Positions 15,627 through 20,278 of a stretch of 22,491 nt of DNA are shown here, in pieces; position 1 is the first letter of the stretch, and the number at the start of each line of letters is the position of its first letter. The DNA is taken from positions 1 through 22,491 of the forward strand of contig CAKUGW010000045.1 in assembly GCA_934654805.1 (NCBI GenBank), given 5' to 3'. The notes under the pieces were generated by a model that worked only from the letters and a program-made list of their open reading frames with translations, made no database searches and was not told where the DNA came from. Source of the DNA: an uncultured Kiritimatiellota bacterium. Lineage in GTDB: Bacteria; Verrucomicrobiota; Kiritimatiellia; RFP12; UBA1067. Position numbers and translations under genes: made by a program.

Positions 15627-16322
15627 TCATTGAATGGCCCGCATCTCGTCTGACATCTTTCGCTCTCGCCTGTCTCGTATCACTTCGTCCCTTGTTCGCA
15701 TCGGACGACCCAAGAACGCTTCCACTAAAGCCTTTGCCTTCGTTCGCTCCTCGTCGGTGGCATTGTAGGACTTGCAAAAGCCATCAAATTTCTGCTCAAA
15801 CGCCGACACAAGCGACTCGTATCGCTCCAGACAGTATCGGTAGTCCCGACGCCACGACTCGAATTTCACAGGGTTGTCCTTCCTCAATCGGGCGGATTCG
15901 CCATTGGATGTCATCAGTTTCCATCGGTCAAGTAACCGTCTCATCCACTTAAACTGCTGAACATTCGATCGGCTCTCGTCCTCAATCGTCCATCGTCCGG
16001 TCTCGCTCCACCGATAGGGCAGCAGCCAACTCCAGACGGTCAAGAACACACGGCATTGCCGTTCATAGTCATCGCCCTGAAGTTTAATGCCACACAATTT
16101 GTCCTGCAGCATCCGATAACAGGCCGCGCGAACGGCTCGATTCGTTTTCGATTGGATCAGATCGCCCACCCGAAGCAGCGGATCGCGTCGATTCGGCTCA
16201 CCCAATTTTTGGATGGCACGGTCTGCCTCTTTCTCGACTTCACGGAGGAATGGGTCTTTCTGTCGATCACAGCCCACGGCAGCCATTGCTAACAGGACAC
16301 AAAAGAAAACATGTCTTACCAT
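15627..16322 (-). CDS. Small lipoprotein a2, paralog of a3
   Basis: This 231-residue protein has a lipoprotein signal (M-V-R-H-V-F-F-C-V-L-L-A-M-A-A-V-G-C, lipidated Cys18). The mature part is helical, rich in Arg, Glu and Trp, and without a recognised domain. It shares the R-A-V-R-A-A-C-Y-R-M-L (62-72) and A-F-L-G-R-P-M-R-T-R-D-E (202-213) blocks with lipoprotein a3 at nearly the same positions. Its start overlaps the stop of a 33-codon remnant of an A-type gene (ATGGTAA, 16316-16322), the same coupling seen for a3. It is probably anchored to a membrane and expected to work with an A protein that is now almost entirely lost here. It is unclear what transcribes it now, since the only nearby upstream gene is the MmeI-type enzyme. 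Confidence 0.8.
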   Translation of the reverse strand: MVRHVFFCVLLAMAAVGCDRQKDPFLREVEKEADRAIQKLGEPNRRDPLLRVGDLIQSKTNRAVRAACYRMLQDKLCGIKLQGDDYERQCRVFLTVWSWLLPYRWSETGRWTIEDESRSNVQQFKWMRRLLDRWKLMTSNGESARLRKDNPVKFESWRRDYRYCLERYESLVSAFEQKFDGFCKSYNATDEERTKAKALVEAFLGRPMRTRDEVIRDRRERKMSDEMRAIQ

Positions 16323-16414
16323 AGCTTTACTCCATCAAGATAAACGGATCCCAGCACCTCGCGGACGGCCTCATGCCGCAACTTGCGCACGCCCGCCGTG
16401 TCGAATTCGTCAAT
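16316..16414 (-). pseudogene. 3' remnant of an A-type exported protein gene
   Basis: In the 90 bases between the MmeI-type stop and lipoprotein a2, one frame reads I-D-E-F-D-T-A-G-V-R-K-L-R-H-E-A and ends V-Y-L-D-G-V-K-L-W before a TAA at 16316-16318. This aligns with the last residues of A2 (I-D-A-Q-G-N-V-E-V-Q-K-H-G-N-A-V and I-I-L-N-G-V-R-V-Q). It has no start codon of its own. It shows that an A gene once stood here and was removed almost to its last codons when the MmeI-type gene arrived. Confidence 0.65.
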
Positions 16415-19400
16415 CGCATGATTTCACCTTCTCCGCGTAGAGGCGGAAGAGGTGGGCGACGATTTCGGATTCGGGCGTGTCGGCGGCGAGGCCGTAGGCC
16501 GCGAGGACGGCGCGGTCGTTCGCCGCGTGCGCCGCGCGCAGATCCGGCGGCATCGTCAGCGGGTCGTAGAGGTCCGCAAGCGAGGCATCCGGGTCACGCG
16601 CCCGCGCGTCGAGGATCCCCTGCGCCGTGGAGGAGATCTTGTCACTGAACACACTGAAGCCGCCTCCGGCGGCACACGGAACACACGGAACGTCAGTCCC
16701 GCCTTCCGTGTTGGCACATTCCGTGTGTTCTGTGTCCCGCGAAGCGGGTTTCTGTGTGTTCAGTGGTGATGTCCCCTCCGGCCAGGGGAAGTTGTTGTAG
16801 ACGACGGCCGCCGAGTAGCGGTAGTCGCTCTTGAGCCTCCCCGCGACGGTGCGCATCCACGCCATGTGGACGGACGACGTCAGCACCCCGAAGTGGCACG
16901 TCGTCGCGCCGGGCACGACGAGCGTCGTGTTCGCCGCGATGACGTCCGGCGCCATGAAGCCGATCGGCACGTACTGCCGCCGCTCACTCGACACCTCCGG
17001 CAGGAGCAGGTAGTTCCCGCCGAGGGGCGGCGTGGAGAAGAAGAGGTACGGCTTCTCCGCCATCTTCCGCGTCGCGGCGGCGGTGCTTTTGAGGCGCATC
17101 TCGCGGACGGCCGCGAGCCGCCGCATGACCTCCTTCGAGCGCCGGTAGACGGCGGGCGAGACGTCCTTCAGCCAGAGGCAGTACCGCACCTCGTCGTTGT
17201 TGATGAAGTCGCGCGCCCCGACGTAGCGCCGGATGCAGTCCGCGAGCGTCGGACCACTTTTTATAAAAAGTGGGCTTCCTTCGTCCGCGAGGAGCGCATC
17301 GCGCTCGGCCCCGGTGAGGATGAGGTTGCCGCCGTCGGAGGGCTTGCAGCCGTAGGTCATCGCGGGCACGTCGCAGAGCGGCGCGCCGCGCGCCTCGACG
17401 AAGACCGTCGGCGCGTCGATGAGGTAGGGGCAGATGTTCGCGGCGGCGCGGGGCGCGGGCGTGAAGATGGTCTTCTGCGGCGGGCAGAGGGCTGCCCGCC
17501 CTACCGAGGCCGCCACAGGTAGGGATGCCCGCCCAGCCGAGGCCGTCACCGGTAGGGCGGTCGCCCCGCGACCGCCGTATCCCTCGGCATGGAATCCCAC
17601 GATGACGCAGTGGACGTGCGCCTTCTCGCTCGCCTCGCTGTCCCAGCGGAACGTGCGCCACGCGAAGTCGATGACGAGGCCGTACTTCTCGAAGAGCGGG
17701 CGCCAGAGCGGCGCGACCTGCTCGCCCTGCGTGATCGAGTTCGTCGAGACGAACGCCGCGCGCGCCGCCGTGCCCGCCATCCGCGCGGCGGCCCGGTGGT
17801 ACCACGCGCCCACGTAGTCGACGCTGTTCGTACGGCGGCCTTTTCCGAAGAGTGCGACGGCCTCGGCCTTCTGCTCCGCCGTCATCATCGACGCGCCGAC
17901 GAACGGCGGGTTGCCCATGATGTAGTCGGCGCACGGCCAGTCCACGCGAAGGGCGTTGCCCTCGACGATGCCGCCCGCGTCCTTCAGCGGCAGGTAGTCC
18001 GGCTCGCGGTGGAGGATCTCGGCCGTCTCGCGGCGCATCTGCGCCTCGGCGATCCAGAGCGCCGTCTTCGCGACGGCGACGGCGAAGTCGTTGATCTCGA
18101 TGCCCCGGAACTGCGCGAGCGAGACCTTGACGGTCAGGCCGAGGTCGAGCTCGCCCTGCCCGCGCTGGCGCGCGGCGATGAGGCGGTTCTCGAGGCGGCG
18201 GAGGCAGACGTAGGTCTCCGTGAGGAAGTTGCCCGAGCCGCACGCCGGGTCGAGGAACGTGAGGGAGGCGAGTTCGGCCCGGAGGTCGTCGATTTCGCGG
18301 GAGGGACGCAATTCATTGCGTCCGCCCCGCCCGACCGCCTCGTCCACGCGGCGCGTGAGGCCGTCGAGGAAGAGCGGGCCGATGACCTTGTGGATGTTCC
18401 CGACGGACGTGTAGACCATGCCGCCGGCGCGGCGCGTCTCGGGGTTCAGGGTCGACTCGAAGAGCGCGCCGAAGATGGTGGGCGTGATCTCGCGCCAGTC
18501 GAAGCGGCACGCGCCGAGCAGCATCTGGCGGATCCCCTCGGTCAAGGGCGGGATGTCGTCAAGCCCGCGCGGCGGCGTCGGATCTTCCCTTGCGCCCTCT
18601 GCGTTCTTTGCGGCTGAACCATCTCCCGGCCCCATCCGGAACAGCCCGCCGTTCGTGTAGGGGAACGCGGCGAGCTCCGGCTCCAGGTACGGGTCGCGCC
18701 GCTCCGGCGGCGTGTCGAGGACGCGGAAGAGCTGGGCGAGGCGCGTGCGCAGGAACTCGGCGGGCGTCGCCTCGACGAGGCGGCGCAGGCAGTCCTTCGG
18801 GAAGACGCCGGCGTCCTCGGCGTAGAGGCAGAAGACGAGCCGCACGCAGAGGCGGTTCAGCGCGGCCAGCGCATCGGGAGGGAACTCCGACTTGTCCGAC
18901 GCCTCCGCTGCCGCTCCGGCATGCCGGACGGGCGAAGCGGTAGCGGAGCCATCGGACTCATCGGAGTTGGCCTTGCCCGCATACCGCGCCAGCAGGGCGT
19001 CGTAGAGCTCGCCGACGATGCGGCCGGCCCGGACGGAGATCTCTAGCTCGCGGTCGACGGCCCTCTCCTTCGGATCGACGAGGAACGCGAGGCGGTGGGC
19101 CTCCTTCGGCAGGTCGCGGAGGCGCAGGACGAGCGGCGGCGCGAGGGGCTTCGCGCGGTCGTGGATCTCGAAGCGGTCGAAGTTGCACGTCACGATCCAG
19201 CGGGCCCTCTCGTCGAAGGTGCGGGCGTTGTCGTACTCGCAGGCCTGTTCGTAGGGCGTGAGGCCGCCGTGGCCCGACTGGGGCGCGGAGAGGTCGACGC
19301 CGCGCGACTTGTGCTCGATCAGGACGCGCGTCTCCGGGATCCAGGCGTCGAGGAACTTGGTCGTCCGCGCGGTCGCCGGGGACGGCGACCCGCCCATGGG

Positions 19401-19571
19401 GACGGGCACCTGGTAGCGGATGCGGCTCTCGACGTCCTCCACGCCAAGGACGCTCCGCAGCAGGTCGTTCCAGAACTGCTGGTCTTCGCCTTTCTCGCTG
19501 CCGCGCCGGTACGTCCAGCGCTCGACGAACGCCTTCGCCGCGCGCCTCCGATTCTCGTCTGTCGTCGTCAT
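16410..19571 (-). CDS. MmeI-like type IIL restriction-modification enzyme with in-frame repeat insertions
   Basis: This single chain of 1053 residues carries both nuclease and methyltransferase activities. The N-terminal nuclease has D75-x10-E86-H-K88, matching the D-x9/10-E-x-K site of MmeI. A helical spacer follows. The gamma-class methyltransferase has motif I D441-P-A-C-G-S-G-N-F and motif IV N554-P-P-F. The target-recognition domain contains A-P-T-V-F-V-E-A-R, V-S-S-E-R-R-Q-Y-V-P-I-G-F and F-G-V-L-T-S-S-V-H-M-A-W. The C-terminal block is L-A-D-L-Y-D-P-L-T-M-P-P-D-L. All core motifs are present. MmeI itself is about 920 residues, and the excess here matches peptides encoded by short repeats near residues 206-226, 320-332, 417-423, 666-698, 767-773 and 936-976. 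The start ATG at 19571 has no clear ribosome binding site. Lipoprotein a1 lies just upstream. The recognition site is unknown. Confidence 0.92.
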   Translation of the reverse strand: MTTTDENRRRAAKAFVERWTYRRGSEKGEDQQFWNDLLRSVLGVEDVESRIRYQVPVPMGGSPSPATARTTKFLDAWIPETRVLIEHKSRGVDLSAPQSGHGGLTPYEQACEYDNARTFDERARWIVTCNFDRFEIHDRAKPLAPPLVLRLRDLPKEAHRLAFLVDPKERAVDRELEISVRAGRIVGELYDALLARYAGKANSDESDGSATASPVRHAGAAAEASDKSEFPPDALAALNRLCVRLVFCLYAEDAGVFPKDCLRRLVEATPAEFLRTRLAQLFRVLDTPPERRDPYLEPELAAFPYTNGGLFRMGPGDGSAAKNAEGAREDPTPPRGLDDIPPLTEGIRQMLLGACRFDWREITPTIFGALFESTLNPETRRAGGMVYTSVGNIHKVIGPLFLDGLTRRVDEAVGRGGRNELRPSREIDDLRAELASLTFLDPACGSGNFLTETYVCLRRLENRLIAARQRGQGELDLGLTVKVSLAQFRGIEINDFAVAVAKTALWIAEAQMRRETAEILHREPDYLPLKDAGGIVEGNALRVDWPCADYIMGNPPFVGASMMTAEQKAEAVALFGKGRRTNSVDYVGAWYHRAAARMAGTAARAAFVSTNSITQGEQVAPLWRPLFEKYGLVIDFAWRTFRWDSEASEKAHVHCVIVGFHAEGYGGRGATALPVTASAGRASLPVAASVGRAALCPPQKTIFTPAPRAAANICPYLIDAPTVFVEARGAPLCDVPAMTYGCKPSDGGNLILTGAERDALLADEGSPLFIKSGPTLADCIRRYVGARDFINNDEVRYCLWLKDVSPAVYRRSKEVMRRLAAVREMRLKSTAAATRKMAEKPYLFFSTPPLGGNYLLLPEVSSERRQYVPIGFMAPDVIAANTTLVVPGATTCHFGVLTSSVHMAWMRTVAGRLKSDYRYSAAVVYNNFPWPEGTSPLNTQKPASRDTEHTECANTEGGTDVPCVPCAAGGGFSVFSDKISSTAQGILDARARDPDASLADLYDPLTMPPDLRAAHAANDRAVLAAYGLAADTPESEIVAHLFRLYAEKVKSCD
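16643..16765. repeat. 123-base nested palindromic element inside the MmeI-type gene
   Basis: The ends are perfect 12-base inverted repeats: CACTGAACACAC (16643-16654) and GTGTGTTCAGTG (16754-16765). Inside are two hairpins, CCGCC-TCC-GGCGG (16660-16672) and CCCGC-GAA-GCGGG (16736-16748), and another perfect 12-base pair, GAACACACGGAA (16679-16690) with TTCCGTGTGTTC (16719-16730). The length is exactly 41 codons, so the frame is kept. The peptide (about residues 936-976) interrupts the stretch between the N-N-F-P-W-P block and the C-terminal L-D-A-R-A-R block, where the family normally has a short linker. Confidence 0.8.
17254..17273. repeat. 20-base AT-rich perfect palindrome inside the MmeI-type gene
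   Basis: CCACTTTTTATAAAAAGTGG is its own reverse complement and stands out sharply in GC-rich coding DNA. On the coding strand it adds S-P-L-F-I-K-S-G-P around residues 765-773, between the G-G-N-L-I-L-T block and the R-R-Y-V-G-A-R-D-F-I-N block of the target-recognition domain. Confidence 0.7.
17479..17576. repeat. 98-base palindromic/tandem repeat inside the MmeI-type gene
   Basis: Two perfect 9-base-pair hairpins flank the element: GGCGGGCAG with CTGCCCGCC around AGGG (17479-17500), and GGCGGTCGC with GCGACCGCC around CCC (17556-17576). Between and overlapping them a unit of about 33 bases is repeated in tandem. This gives the peptide repeat L-P-V-T-A-S-A-G-R-A-S then L-P-V-A-A-S-V-G-R-A-A. 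It enters after the V-H-C-V-I-V-G-F strand, at residues about 666-698. Confidence 0.8.
18304..18323. repeat. 20-base hairpin inside the MmeI-type gene
   Basis: GGACGCAAT and ATTGCGTCC pair perfectly around a TC loop. On the coding strand it specifies G-R-N-E-L-R-P around residues 417-423, just before the methyltransferase motif I domain. It lies in a loop position where family members vary. Confidence 0.6.
18578..18612. repeat. Probable non-palindromic repeat insertion in the MmeI-type gene
   Basis: The minus-strand text around GCAAAGAACGCAGAGGGCGC resembles a recurring intergenic repeat type of related genomes. It encodes A-A-K-N-A-E-G-A-R-E-D within an otherwise conserved region (residues about 320-332). 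It has no strong hairpin. The repeat status is recalled rather than shown within this window. Confidence 0.35.
18895..18955. repeat. About 60-base palindrome inside the MmeI-type gene
   Basis: CCGGCATGCCGG at 18916-18927 is a perfect 12-base palindrome. It is flanked by TCCGCTGCCGCT (18904-18915) and AGCGGTAGCGGA (18936-18947), which pair at 11 of 12 positions. Weaker pairing continues outwards (TCCGACG with ATCGGA). The encoded peptide S-D-G-S-A-T-A-S-P-V-R-H-A-G-A-A-A-E-A-S (about 206-226) looks like low-complexity linker. Confidence 0.7.
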
Positions 19572-19590
19572 GAGGGGAATTATGGCAAAT

Positions 19591-20268
19591 TCAACGCACG
19601 GAGGCCTTGCTCGCGCTTGGCCGCCCCTCCGGCTGAGCCGGCAAAGTCGAGAAAGCCTTTAGGCGTCGCCTGAACTCGTCATGGAGTTCGGGCGGGAGAT
19701 AGCGCGAGAGATTGGGAAGCCAGACATGTTCAAAGACTGACATTCGGGCAGAATACTCCTCCTTGAGAATGCGCGCAGCGGACAGCCTCAACCTGGCATC
19801 GTCTGGATTCTTCCCCTCTTTTGGGGGCTTCGCCAAAGAGAGGTCTTCGCATGAGTCTCGGTAATTGGCAAGTCCCCGAAAGAAGAACGCCATCGCTTCA
19901 CGAGTCGGAATGCCGCACCGCCTCATGATCTTGAAGCATTGGCAGACATACAGCACATACTTTGACGTCGCGATTTCCCTGAAAGGCAAGGGAAGCGATT
20001 GAAGATCAACGGAAAGAATCATGCGACCGAATGCCTCTGCGGCCGCCTTGCGTTCCTCGCTGTCTGCAATTCCATCGAAAAGGCGGTCTGTCGCCTCGAA
20101 TTCGGCAAGATGCTTGAAATGACTTCCTCGTTGCGTCAAAGCCGCGTGAATTGTCTCTACCCGTTGAACGACGGATGCAGGGGGGCGAACCGTTCGATTT
20201 TCCTGTTCACATCCTCCAAACAGCAGGACGCTTGCCATGGCGAAGACGATTTTTGCAGATTTTTCCAT
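19591..20268 (-). CDS. Small lipoprotein a1, partner of the large exported protein A1
   Basis: This 225-residue protein starts at the ATG at 20268. GAAAGGA six to seven bases upstream is a strong ribosome binding site, and the longer open frame to 20313 overlaps gene A1 and lacks one. The signal M-E-K-S-A-K-I-V-F-A-M-A-S-V-L-L-F-G-G-C gives a lipidated Cys at 20. The mature part is helical with several Cys (Y-V-L-Y-V-C-Q-C-F) and no recognised domain. Size, position and lipobox match a2 and a3, but sequence similarity is weak. The start lies 10 bases after the A1 stop, so the two are surely co-transcribed. The last 15 or so residues (P-A-Q-P-E-G-R-P-S-A-S-K-A-S-V-R) come from a GCCGGCTCAGCCGG-type repeat and probably replaced the original tail. 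Confidence 0.8.
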   Translation of the reverse strand: MEKSAKIVFAMASVLLFGGCEQENRTVRPPASVVQRVETIHAALTQRGSHFKHLAEFEATDRLFDGIADSEERKAAAEAFGRMILSVDLQSLPLPFREIATSKYVLYVCQCFKIMRRCGIPTREAMAFFFRGLANYRDSCEDLSLAKPPKEGKNPDDARLRLSAARILKEEYSARMSVFEHVWLPNLSRYLPPELHDEFRRRLKAFSTLPAQPEGRPSASKASVR

Positions 20269-20278
20269 TTTGATCCTT

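Noticed and set aside
14459..16322. Use of a genetic code in which TGA means Trp
   Set aside because: Many genes in the window end cleanly at TGA (for example 1794, 5818, 14459 and 20279), so TGA is a normal stop here.
16643..16765. Insertion sequence or MITE with target duplication
   Set aside because: Inverted ends exist, but no clear target-site duplication could be seen and no transposase is present, so it is reported only as a palindromic element.
17479..17576. CRISPR array
   Set aside because: There are only two imperfect tandem units with no regular spacers, and they lie inside a coding region.
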